Shown here: positions 25,513 through 34,705 of the stretch, in pieces
Position numbering within the stretch: position 1 is the stretch's first letter
How the letters are laid out: the number at the start of each line of letters is the position of its first letter
NCBI GenBank assembly: GCA_037903475.1
Contig: JBAJFG010000604.1
Location: 1,173,001 to 1,237,000 of the forward strand
DNA: 64,000 nucleotides
From: Ancylostoma caninum
Taxonomy: Eukaryota; Nematoda; Chromadorea; Rhabditida; Ancylostomatidae
Direction of reading: 5' to 3'
Notes under the pieces: generated by a model
Told to the model about the DNA's origin: nothing
What the model saw: only the letters and a program-made list of their open reading frames with translations
The model's database searches: none
Program-made: the position numbers and the translations under genes

Positions 25513-25920
25513 ATGGAAACAAGGCTTTTTGGGCATGCTGATTCAGTTGGCGCTCGTGGTTTCTACAAAAAGTTACGTGGAGCTGTGTACGATCATTTTC
25601 TGGGGAGCGTCTATACTTATGAAACGCACTGCATAGAACAGGGTCGGGTGTACCCTTTGCATACTGAGTGGTGGTTTTTCCACGACCCTCTCCCCTTCAA
25701 AAAAACGAACATTTTCAATGCTTATATAATGAAAGAGGATAGAAAAATTGAAAATCTTAGCTTGGTTGCCAGCAAGAATATCAACTATACTAGAGGCAGG
25801 GTGAGTAAGGAAGTGATCAACTCATTTGACCTCAATTTAGTACTTAACAGTGAGGATAGATGTATAGCCTATGGCAATACTAGAGGACTCGTTGCGTTTC
25901 TCACCCGGACAGCCGGCTAA
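25513..25920 (+). CDS. Unidentified 135-codon open frame ending in a repeat
   Basis: An uninterrupted plus frame with no recognised domain. Its C-terminal end lies inside an inverted repeat that recurs at 26403-26435, so at least the tail is transposon-derived. A segment reading VYTYET also occurs in a minus-strand frame at 24.4 kb, suggesting a dispersed repeat. Most likely not a functional gene. Confidence 0.2.
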   Translation: METRLFGHADSVGARGFYKKLRGAVYDHFLGSVYTYETHCIEQGRVYPLHTEWWFFHDPLPFKKTNIFNAYIMKEDRKIENLSLVASKNINYTRGRVSKEVINSFDLNLVLNSEDRCIAYGNTRGLVAFLTRTAG

Positions 25921-26435
25921 TTAGCGGTGCGAGCCAAGGGTGAAGCGCTTTTGGCAAAAGCTGGTACCAAGCCAGTCGGATCGTACCAGCTCATCTCAAA
26001 GCAACCTCACTCACTTGCCGCTATGCTGCCTGCGATCATAGCGACGAACAACAATGCCAAAAACAGAAGCAGAAGCCTGGTATTTGAATACGGCGCCACC
26101 TCCTTTTTACATCTTGGGTTTTCAAGTTCAAGAAATTTCTGAGGTGGAGACCCGTCATTAGGTTTTAAATATTGGGAGATATTCCTACTATCGCCTTACG
26201 ATATCCAGTTCGCTTCAAACTGATTTATGATGGCTCAAATAAAAAAAATATTCACACTGATCTGCAGGTTTTCGGTCAATTTTTGAACATTCGAACCTCA
26301 TACTTCAATTATTTTTCTTTTCTCTATTTAGTCTAAAAATTCCGGGGAAAACTCATCGTACTGCGATCGCGTACCGCAATGCGACAAAGGGTCCTTTAAT
26401 GAGCCGGCTGTCTGGGTGAGAAACGCCACTCAGCC
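25885..26435. mobile_element. 551 bp inverted-repeat element (MITE-like)
   Basis: GCGTTTCTCACCCGGACAGC within 25885-25917 is mirrored at 26403-26435 over about 33 bp with several mismatches. It has no coding capacity beyond the end of the overlapping open frame. Confidence 0.6.
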
Positions 26436-26736
26436 CAATACTAGAGGGTTTATCACCACCTTTTAGTCGTCGATCCTTGCTTGAAGCTTTATTCGTGGGC
26501 TGCTGCGAACCACATATGAACAATCATGCGGAGCCTATATAGGCTTCCAGGAATTTAATTTTGTCTGTCTTCTGAAGATATGACTAATATGAACATGGCT
26601 CATTGTATAGATTGCAGACAAAATAGTGAGAAAATGATTAATCCATGCTATAGCGAAAGTTATTGGAAGAATGTGATCAATTTATCGGTTAGATAAACCC
26701 CTAGACTATCACTGTCTCTGGTTAACGTGCTAAAAA

Positions 26737-26786
26737 GCCAAATCCACTATTATATATATATATATATATATAATAGTGGATTTGGC
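26737..26786. repeat. Perfect 50 bp palindrome with an AT-dinucleotide core
   Basis: GCCAAATCCACTATTA, a TA-repeat core and the exact inverse TAATAGTGGATTTGGC make a gap-free palindrome. It could extrude as a cruciform. It is probably the product of two abutting transposon ends or of TA slippage. Confidence 0.93.
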
Positions 26787-26954
26787 AAGATGCTAGCAAT
26801 CCGTATTAGAAGATCAGCATCGGTTTCGTACACACGTCCCTCATTGGATGGCAGACATGCCAGACACACGAGGTTGAGTGCAGACATAGCAGGATTTTGG
26901 CGAGCTTGTCCAAACCACTTCCCTTTTTGACATGTGCTATACACCCGTCCTGCT

Positions 26955-27199
26955 GCCAATACATGCCCACTTGTAAGAGATCCATCGCCTTAGATGGGTG
27001 CGGCCGCCGAGGGGCGAATAGGATCACCGCTTTAGAAAATGCTGATCGATTCTCTTTCAGCTGAGAAACACAGATCATAGAGAATGGGGCGGGGTTGAGC
27101 ATGGCAGGCGCATTTGCACATGCGTACGAGTTTTATTACTCGAGTAACTGCATGATTCGGAGTGATTCATTTTGCAGTTACACCCCAATTGATGGCACC
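26955..27199. mobile_element. Left part of a TTAA MITE split by the BEL/Pao insertion
   Basis: CCAATACATG, GATGCGGCCGCCGAGGGGCGA-like and AAAATGCTGATCGAT blocks align in order with the MITE at 53395-53763. The right part resumes at 38092. The original AGGCAG left end is not visible. About 70 bp just before the LTR has no counterpart in the 53 kb copy. Confidence 0.75.
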
Positions 27200-27639
27200 T
27201 GTTGCAAACGCCTGCCGCTTACATCTACCCCTCTACAGAGCAAACGAATAAAAAGGAAAAGACTGTAAAAATATGAGAAGGTTTGAACCTTCCGCAACAG
27301 CGATTTCACAGTTAACTGGTCAATGATTTTATTAATGGAAAACTCACACATTGGGGGGTTAGGCTGGGTAAGTGCGGTGGCGGGTGGATCCGAGACTTCG
27401 GAATTCATCACAGAGCGTGATAGCCCTGCAATGGCCTGGTCCGGGTTTCGCAATGGGGTCGGGGCAGGAGTGCAGCCAGCGGCCGCACAGGAGGCCGTCG
27501 GTAGGCGAACTACCGGCCGGTCGATAAAAACGTATAAGGCCCCCCGCGGCCATGATGAACTTTGACCCCGGGCCAAGATGCCACTGCAGGCACAGCGCGC
27601 CCGGGCCCCACGTGGAGCGTAAGCGTCGCGTTCGCGACA
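27200..27639 (-). repeat. 3' LTR of the BEL/Pao element (440 bp)
   Basis: On the minus strand it starts TGTCGCGAACG and ends CGTTTGCAACA. An AATAAA polyadenylation-type signal is present in ATTAATAAAATC near 27323-27334. Several open frames cross it but are repeated in the other LTR and are not genes. Confidence 0.96.
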
Positions 27640-28035
27640 CTCCGGGCCACGGCGAGTGGGCGCTTGGACTTCGGCCCATGAGGCCTAGCGCTGCCGCTGC
27701 TATCAGGCCCTAAATGGTAGGCGCGTCGACCACCGTACTTCCCCACCTATTCAAGCAATAGGGTGACAGGCTACGACCACACACTATGAACACAATGAAG
27801 GCACAAAGGGGATCATTTCAGCGCTCCGGATGTTGTCCATCTTCCAAGGTGGGTAGCTTATCGAATCCCGATTTTCGACCTGAAAAATATAACTTTAGGT
27901 GTGTAGTAAGTATTATATATTAAGTGTAGTAGGTGACCTACTGTAATAATGTTGTACTATGTAATAACTCGTGTAATAGTGATGTGATTAACGTGTAGTG
28001 ACAGTGTGTTAGATGTGTATTGGAGTGTACTGGGC
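27640..28035 (-). other. 3' untranslated segment of the retrotransposon
   Basis: About 400 bp between the ORF3 stop and the 3' LTR. It is rich in TAGTG/GTGTAG-type words. No frame continues ORF3 and no clear polypurine tract is seen. Confidence 0.6.
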
Positions 28036-30591
28036 TCAATGCGGGCACCCCGAATCCTCGGTTTCGTGTGAGCGAGGCCCATCGTCAGGTTGGTGTTCGG
28101 CAGCCGGATGGTACGGTCGATGGTGCCTGGACCGATAATGCGGCTGGCGAACGTTGGCCCCGGGCGGTGGGTGTCTGTATGTGCGGCGAGCTAGTTCTGT
28201 GTAGAACTGCTCCGCAGGCATACGTATGTCTGGCTTAGCCCAGACATTTTTCACACAAAATGTGCGGTGGTGCCCAGTTTTGTAACACCGACTGCATGGA
28301 TCTTTGCGAACGCAATCCCCATAGTGCTTCTTGACGCAGTTCGAGCAAAGATCATATTTTTCGGCCATGCTAGCGCGAACACTTAGCCACGGAAATTCAA
28401 CGCAATCCGAAGTAAAGTGCTGACGGCTTGAGCAAAATGCGCAAGGGTCGGTGCCAGGTGGGGGAACAGTAGGAGCGGGTGGCTTTGACCACGAGTTCGG
28501 GGAAAGCGGGCGTTCTGTGGAGTGTGCCGCTGCATACTGTCCTTGGTGACCGGACCGACCTCTTGCTAGCGAGTTGTTGGAGCCGTACAGCAGTGAGGCT
28601 GCGTGAGATTTCGGTGGTGGCGATTCGTGCTCTCTAGCTACGCCGTTTGTCTGAAGCCTTCTCTTCCCTTTGCCTTGAGAATCTCCACGTGGCGTCGCGA
28701 TGGCCTTGGACTTCTGTCCAGCCTGCGGGGGCCCATGTGGGAGTGGCTTGTCGACACGCGAAGGCTCATAGGGAAGATGTGGCTGCGGCTTGGGTTCTGC
28801 GCCACCAGACAGCCTTGGATTACGCGGTGTAGTAGGACCATGCTGTTTGGTCTGTGTATTACCTAAATGTGTTTTGGCGCTCTTGTGGGCGGGTGTATTA
28901 GTTGCGTCATCAGTAGGATTCGATCCTGTTTGTGTAGTAGGCGCGCTGGACGTTGCTTGCGCCAGTCGTGTGCTATTCCCGTCATGCTTTTGCTGACCCA
29001 GTGCACTTTTTTGAAGGTATCCGTTGGTGACGGATATCATGAGGCTATTTGAAAAGTTTTCCCGCCACCAACGAAGCGATTGTAGGTACGATGTTGGGTC
29101 CTGTGACCACTTTTTGGGCCAGCTGGTGCGAGAGTCGAATCGGTAGTGCACGTCAGCCTCAGTGACGCGAAGCCTCCGACGAGACATCATGTGCGCCATC
29201 TGATGGGCTTCGAGCACCCTGATCATCCGAGTTGCATGTGCAGTTACGGCTGATGTGTACATCAGTACTTCTCGTACTGTGTCCTGTGTAATATGGAAGA
29301 GTTGCATCGTGGCCCTGAAATAGTCTAGATCGGTTGACCAATCAAGAAAGCGAGGTAGAATAATCTCATTTAGCTGGTCTTTGTGGACTGTTATGGCTGT
29401 TATTCCATGGGTTAACTCATGTATCCAACCCATGAGATGCGTGTACCTGAAATCTAATGGATCTCCGCGAACTAATTCAACAGCTAGGTTGTGGAATGAT
29501 AGTGTAATATTTTGCCCGAGTTGTTGTAACGTTTGTAGTAAGTATACAATGCGGGCGGCATCATCATAGTCCTGAGACCGAGCCGGAGTCGTCTGTTTTG
29601 GGGGCAGGACAAGTTCACGAACTCGATCGCGGAGTGGATTGTTGACAACTATGTAATCAAAAACGGTTCGGAGCTGAATGGCCGTCAGCTCTTCTACTGT
29701 ATGTGGCTCGATCAGGAGTGTACTAGAGTTTGTCACCTGTGGACGTGTATTAACCGAGGCAACCGAGGGGTTTGTGGTAAGCGGGTTGTTCGCTTGTGTA
29801 TTACTGCTTTTCTGCCCAATTTCTTTGAGTAAGGGTATGATCGCTTGGAAGCGATCGTCGCCCTGCTTAACACTATCGACTTGATGAGGCCGGTTTTGAG
29901 GTTCATGGGCCGCCACTGGTTTGTTTTGGTTTGGTGAAGCAAATGGGGGTGGCGGTCCATCCGCGGATGCTTCGGAAACATCCATGGGCTCCTCTAAAAT
30001 CGACGGCGCTTTGGGGCTAGGTGCAGCAGTTGCTGTTATTGTGTCGTTGGTGACATAGTGTAGTATAGTATTAGCCTCTGTAGTGGAGACCTCAATAGGG
30101 ATTAATTTGGGGATGGTCTCGTGTATTATTGGTGTATTATGTGTACTACCACCTTCTCCCTCACTCTTAATGCTGCTGACGAGGAGCACTTCTTGCTGTT
30201 GCATGTGCTCGGCCCACGTTCCACCGAGGTCGGGTTGGGTGCCCATGCTAGCATTAGAGGGTGGGGGAGAGCCAGGTGTCTGTTGTTGTTGAGTATCTGA
30301 TGAATGCTCAGAAGGAGTGGATATTGCGAGGGAAGAATTAAAACAAGAAGCCAGCGGCGAGGTGGTGGAGCGGGCCGAGGGTGATATAGGTGCGCTAGAA
30401 GTAGCGCGATCCCTCGCCCCACGCTCACGAGCTCGTCCGGGACCAGAGGACCGTTGATTCGACGACTGGTCACTATTATCAAAACCAGAACGAGAAGATG
30501 AGGTGGTAAAGTTACCTGATGCCTTTCGCTCTCTGGGTCGCCTTTGGCATCTCTTCTTCTCCCTCTTGTAGTAGTCCTTATCGTTCTCCAT
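28036..30591 (-). CDS. Retrotransposon ORF3: second Gag-like zinc-knuckle protein
   Basis: A fully open frame of about 851 codons (ATG at 30591-30589) lies downstream of integrase, where env would sit. Residues 1-60 are basic and Arg/Ser-rich. 60-310 are low-complexity Ser/Pro/Thr/Gln. 310-530 look like a helical folded domain with VELVRGDPLDFRYTHLMGW and several His/Met-rich helices. 540-715 are Pro/Ser/Gln-rich. 720-782 hold three zinc knuckles: CAFCSSRQHFTSDC (CX2CX4HX4C), CSNCVKKHYGDC (CX2CX3HX3C) and CSRCYKTGHHRTFC (CX2CX4HX4C). The order and spacing mirror the array in this element's own Gag. There is no signal peptide or membrane helix, so it is not an envelope protein. The likely role, by inference, is RNA binding or a second nucleocapsid. 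A TTTCAG acceptor 24 bases before the ATG suggests a spliced mRNA. Confidence 0.85.
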   Translation of the reverse strand: MENDKDYYKREKKRCQRRPRERKASGNFTTSSSRSGFDNSDQSSNQRSSGPGRARERGARDRATSSAPISPSARSTTSPLASCFNSSLAISTPSEHSSDTQQQQTPGSPPPSNASMGTQPDLGGTWAEHMQQQEVLLVSSIKSEGEGGSTHNTPIIHETIPKLIPIEVSTTEANTILHYVTNDTITATAAPSPKAPSILEEPMDVSEASADGPPPPFASPNQNKPVAAHEPQNRPHQVDSVKQGDDRFQAIIPLLKEIGQKSSNTQANNPLTTNPSVASVNTRPQVTNSSTLLIEPHTVEELTAIQLRTVFDYIVVNNPLRDRVRELVLPPKQTTPARSQDYDDAARIVYLLQTLQQLGQNITLSFHNLAVELVRGDPLDFRYTHLMGWIHELTHGITAITVHKDQLNEIILPRFLDWSTDLDYFRATMQLFHITQDTVREVLMYTSAVTAHATRMIRVLEAHQMAHMMSRRRLRVTEADVHYRFDSRTSWPKKWSQDPTSYLQSLRWWRENFSNSLMISVTNGYLQKSALGQQKHDGNSTRLAQATSSAPTTQTGSNPTDDATNTPAHKSAKTHLGNTQTKQHGPTTPRNPRLSGGAEPKPQPHLPYEPSRVDKPLPHGPPQAGQKSKAIATPRGDSQGKGKRRLQTNGVAREHESPPPKSHAASLLYGSNNSLARGRSGHQGQYAAAHSTERPLSPNSWSKPPAPTVPPPGTDPCAFCSSRQHFTSDCVEFPWLSVRASMAEKYDLCSNCVKKHYGDCVRKDPCSRCYKTGHHRTFCVKNVWAKPDIRMPAEQFYTELARRTYRHPPPGANVRQPHYRSRHHRPYHPAAEHQPDDGPRSHETEDSGCPH

Positions 30592-30599
30592 TGATGGCA

Positions 30600-30623
30600 C
30601 TGAGGCAGAATATCACTGAAATT
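30600..30623 (-). promoter_or_regulatory. Candidate 3' splice site for the ORF3 mRNA
   Basis: On the minus strand AATTTCAG, then CTGCCTCAG, precede the ORF3 ATG by 24 and 8 bases. AATTTCAG fits the nematode acceptor consensus closely. A donor-like AAG/GTATCA lies near 36943, just before the gag ATG, and would give a subgenomic message; a spliced leader could serve equally well. This is inference only. Confidence 0.4.
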
Positions 30624-30887
30624 CTGAAGGATTGGATGGATAAGGATGAAGAACGAAAATATGATCTGGGGAATTAGAAAAACACACGGACGAATAAAAG
30701 ATGAGCACGCTGAGAGGTATCGATTAGAATGAATGGTTTAGTCAGGTTCAGAGTAGGCGTGGCGCCACGTGGCACATCGATTGAAGTGATCTGCTCGTGT
30801 CGCCTCGCGCTACCGTAGTTATGGGGTAGTCAAACTCTTGAACTGAGTGGGTTGAATGGAACTGTTTTCCTAGGCTGAAGTTAGAAG

Positions 30888-32279
30888 TTAGTGTGAAGAT
30901 GTGGGGGATTCGTGTAACGGACTGTCTTTGTTATTAATGAGGTCTGCTGATGTAGGATTTTGTTTCTGTCCAGAGTTCGCTAGTTTTACGGCTCTCGGCG
31001 GTTGATATCGTGTTGGTGCAACCCTTCCTTTTGGAGCGCGTGTCGTTTGGTCATCCATGGAGGATATTTCGAGTGGAAGAAGTTGATTGACGGACCGATC
31101 CACGATTGTGTTCTTGCCTGTTTTCACCCGTACTGATCTGAGGGCCCCGTCTTTTGACGTATTTAATTGTACTATTAAGCCTAGCGGCCAGTGGGATCGA
31201 TGTATACCTTCTTGTCGTATCAGTACAACGTCTCCCACGTTTGACTTCGTTTTAGCGCCGTGTTTTTTCGGCGACCTAAGGGCATTTTTCTCCCCTAGAG
31301 CCTGTAGGTAATCTTTTTGCCAGGTCCGCCAGAAGGCGTCAAGGCTGTCACGTAGTGAGGTGTAGTAAAGTATCACAGATTCTTGTGTATCCGGGTCATT
31401 CAACTCCCTGTAGACCGATCGTGTACTGATGGGTCCATTGAGGTTTCCTAAACGGAATTCATGGTTAATAAGGTCTATGGGGCGTAGAATTTTTGCCTCC
31501 TCTCTAGAGTTTGTAGTTACTGAAGTGAGAGGTCGTGTATTGAGGATGGATTCAATCTCGCAAATGACTGTTTCGAACTTCGGTAGGTCTAGGATCTGTC
31601 TGTGGACGGTCTTTCTCAGGGCTGTTTTCACAGACCCCACGAGTCGTTCGTAGAATCCGCCTTTCCAAGGGGAAAGAGGTGTGATAAAGTTCCATTTGAA
31701 GTCATTTTCTGTGGTGAACTGGATTATTGCCTCATCGTTTTCCATCTTCACTATTTCGTTAAGCAGGATTTCTCTTCCTAGTTTGAAAGTCCGTGCATTA
31801 TCACTTAGTACTAGTTCTGGGGTCCCTCTGCGCGCGATGAATCTCCTGAATGCTAGGAGAAATTGTGCTGTTGAGTTATCCCTGACTACTTCCAAGTGTA
31901 ATGCGCGGGTTGTCATGCAGGTGAAGAGGCATACCCATGTCTTATGCTCCTGGTTTTGTTCTGAGTGAACCGTGAGTGGACCTAAGTAGTCTAAGCCGGT
32001 ATTCTGGAACGGGCGGCTCCGCCTTACCCTTTCACGTGGTAAGTCTGGTGATGTAGGGTAGGAATAGCAGCGGCCCTGATGCCTTTTACATGTAACGCAC
32101 TTGGCTATAACCTCATTCGCAAGTCGACGGATTTTTGGAATAAGGAACTTCATGCGCAGTGCAGTTACCAAGTGAGGAGCTCCGGCATGTAAAAGCTTGT
32201 GGTGGTAATGAGATGCTACCGTTTTTGTGAGAGGATGGCCTGGCATCAGGAGTATAGGTGCCTTAGCCGTGTCTTCCAT
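30888..32279 (-). CDS. BEL/Pao integrase with DUF5641-type C-terminus
   Basis: Integrase joins the retroelement cDNA to host DNA. The zinc-binding HHCC region (HHKLLHAGAPH ... CVTCKRH) is at residues 26-70. The DDE catalytic core has Asp in TGLDYLGPL, Asp in LVLSDNARTF and Glu in WKGGFYERLVGS. The C-terminal part has GDVVLIRQEG and WPLGLIVQL, the DUF5641 region usual in BEL/Pao. The frame is open over its whole length (463 codons), but it is one base out of frame with RNase H near 32285, so it could not be made from the polyprotein without frameshifting. The residues needed for catalysis are present. Confidence 0.93.
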   Translation of the reverse strand: MEDTAKAPILLMPGHPLTKTVASHYHHKLLHAGAPHLVTALRMKFLIPKIRRLANEVIAKCVTCKRHQGRCYSYPTSPDLPRERVRRSRPFQNTGLDYLGPLTVHSEQNQEHKTWVCLFTCMTTRALHLEVVRDNSTAQFLLAFRRFIARRGTPELVLSDNARTFKLGREILLNEIVKMENDEAIIQFTTENDFKWNFITPLSPWKGGFYERLVGSVKTALRKTVHRQILDLPKFETVICEIESILNTRPLTSVTTNSREEAKILRPIDLINHEFRLGNLNGPISTRSVYRELNDPDTQESVILYYTSLRDSLDAFWRTWQKDYLQALGEKNALRSPKKHGAKTKSNVGDVVLIRQEGIHRSHWPLGLIVQLNTSKDGALRSVRVKTGKNTIVDRSVNQLLPLEISSMDDQTTRAPKGRVAPTRYQPPRAVKLANSGQKQNPTSADLINNKDSPLHESPTSSH

Positions 32280-34705
32280 GCTGGAATGAGCCTTAGGTTT
32301 CCGCGGTATAGCCCATCTTCGCCTTTATTGATTTGGAGGCGGTTGGCTATCTTGGTTCTCAGCTGTAGGGCAGTTTCGCGATAATGCTCGCGTAGAATGA
32401 GGACCTCCGCGGCCCTGTGGTCATCCGTGGTAATGTGTGTTGACGTACTGAATTGTGACAGCAAGTGATCCTGGATATTTCCGTGTTTCCTTTTTACACG
32501 GAGGTATAGTTTGGAGAGGTACTTGAGTGCCAATGCCACTAGCAGCTTGGTGTATGAGTTGATTCGCCTGAAGGGGACGAAGGACTCGTATGTACTATTT
32601 ATGGCTGCGGTGATCAGTCTGAGTTCTTTTTTAGCCTCTTCGTCAGTCGGTGGCTTTGAGGTAAAATCCATCTCAGCATTTGGCCATTGTGAGGGTAAAT
32701 CGAGGATGAATGGAGGCCCATGCCACCATATGTGGTGTTTTATTTCAGACGCATTCAAACCTCTTGTGGCACAATCTGCTGGGTTGTCACCCGTGCATAC
32801 ATAGTGAAGTCGGCTCGGTATCTCAGCAGCTGCCAACTGTTCCAGAGCATTCTTGATGTTCTTCACACGGTTGTTCGCGAATGTCTTGAGGGACTTCCTT
32901 GAATGGATTCAGTAGAGCGCTATCTGGGAGTCAGATAGTATTTGTACTGAATTAATACGAATCTTTAGTTCTTTGTGCAAGAACATAACTAGCTTTGTAG
33001 CTAAACCGATGGCTAAGAGCTCGAGCCTGGGGATGGTGGTTTTCTTCAGCGGAGCCAATCTTGATTTAGAGATGATCAGGTTTGAGAATGGCTGTCCACG
33101 GAGTGGTCGACATACTAGGTATGCTACGGCTGCGAAAATCCTTTGAGATGCATCGGAGAAGACTACCAAGTCATACTTACACTCGGAGATGTTGCCGATG
33201 AACCTGGGTACTTGTGCTGCAAAATGATTAATTCCCTGGACAATCTCTTTCCATTTTATTATGTCTTCGTTGTCCAGAGGATGGTCCCACATGTAATTTT
33301 TCTGCCATAGGTCTTGAATGAAAATTTTTGCTTTGACGAAGAGAGGGGTGAGAAACCCCAAGGGATCGAAAGTGGATGCGAATGCCATAAGTGCTGTTCG
33401 CTTTGTCGTTACTTCTTTCGAAGATGCTTTTGCCACTACGCCAATGGTGTCAGCTCGGGGATCCCAAAGGATTCCTAGTAGCTTCACCGTGTTTGATGTT
33501 TGACTCATTCTATCCTCTTTACTGATGTTGTTCATGACCTCTTCGCTATTCGACATGAATTGACGGAGGTTCATGTGCATTTTGGTGAAGGTGTCTTTGC
33601 ACTGTTTCTGTTTCAGTATGCATTCGGTCACGCTGTTGGCACCGATAAGAAGGTTATCGACATATGTGTTTCCCAGGATTTCCTCCCGTAGTTGGTTCTT
33701 TTCGTCTCTTTCAAGCGCATACTTGATGGACATGCTCAGTAGGTATGGTGATGCATTGACACCGAATGGGATACGTGTGAATCGGAGTATGCGGATGTTT
33801 TCTTTGCTCGGAGGTTTTGTCGGGTCTTTCAGCCACAGAAATCTTGTGGCGTCCCTTTGGTCTTAATGGAGACGGATTTGATGGAATGCTTTCTCCACGT
33901 CGGCTGTGATAAGGAATGGAGTAAGTCGTCCTCGTATTAATGTCCCGCATAAGTCGGGTAGCATTGTGGGTCCTTGGTGTACACAGTTGTTCAAACTAGG
34001 AGCACCTCTGCAATGGCTAGATGCATCGAAGACTATGCGTAATTTTGTAGTGGCGCTATCTGCTTTGTAGACTGCTTGGTGGGGTATATAGTAGATTATT
34101 CTCCCTGTAGGTGACATCTCCTTTACATCCTCGATAATTCCGGATTTGAGTTGTTGTTCGAAGGTTTTGCTGTACTCTTGCCATGCTTTGGGGTCAGCAT
34201 GAAGTTTAGCGTATTGGTTCTCGAGTCTATGCATGGCTAGAGCCTTGTTGTCAGGGAGGTGTGGGTGGTTTGATTTCCAGGGAAATTTCACATATATCAG
34301 TCCGTCAGCTACCTTGACGGTGTTGTAATATTGCTGCATTATCTCGGACGCTTCTGTTTCCGACTCTTCCGTTACGCCTACTGATTCCGTCTCGAACAGT
34401 TGACGGATCATACGGTCAGTCTTGTCTGTCAGCTCGTCGGCTTCTAGTGATATTGCATTGTAATAAGTATGGAATGGCGTTCTATTTTGTGTACCGGATA
34501 GGACTGGACCAAATCTTGTACGCGACCGGATTAATCCCGAGTTGAGTTGTTGGTTATGGTTAGGGGTCATCACCTCCCAGTAGTAATTTATCCCAATAAG
34601 TATGTCAACGTCAACGGTTCCCTCGTCGCCGGAAGCCTGTTCACGTACGATTTTTTGGTAGGACAGTAACTCCTTGGAATAGATGTGATGGTTTCGCCGG
34701 TCCAC
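32246..34705 (-). pseudogene. BEL/Pao reverse transcriptase and RNase H, with two stops
   Basis: The polymerase copies element RNA into cDNA. Visible parts are the protease tail VDVDILIGINYYWE, the RT fingers KLRIVFDASS, motif A ITADVEKAFHQIRL, FGVNASPYLLSM, the catalytic YVDN, and RNase H KYDLVVFSDAS, RLELLAIGLA and ILSDSQIALY. TAA interrupts at 33863-33865 just after motif A, and TGA at about 32907-32909 replaces a Trp codon in the RNase H end. Reading resumes in the same frame after each. Frameshifts separate it from the protease (near 34680) and from integrase (near 32285). BEL-type elements often have YVDN instead of YVDD, so that residue need not be a defect. Confidence 0.9.

Noticed and set aside
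27178..27679. Open frames of 78-132 codons repeated at 37.8-38.2 kb
   Set aside because: They lie in the LTRs, occur on both strands and have no domain.
28036..30591. ORF3 as an envelope glycoprotein
   Set aside because: No signal peptide, transmembrane helix or glycoprotein pattern; the C-terminus is a zinc-knuckle array.
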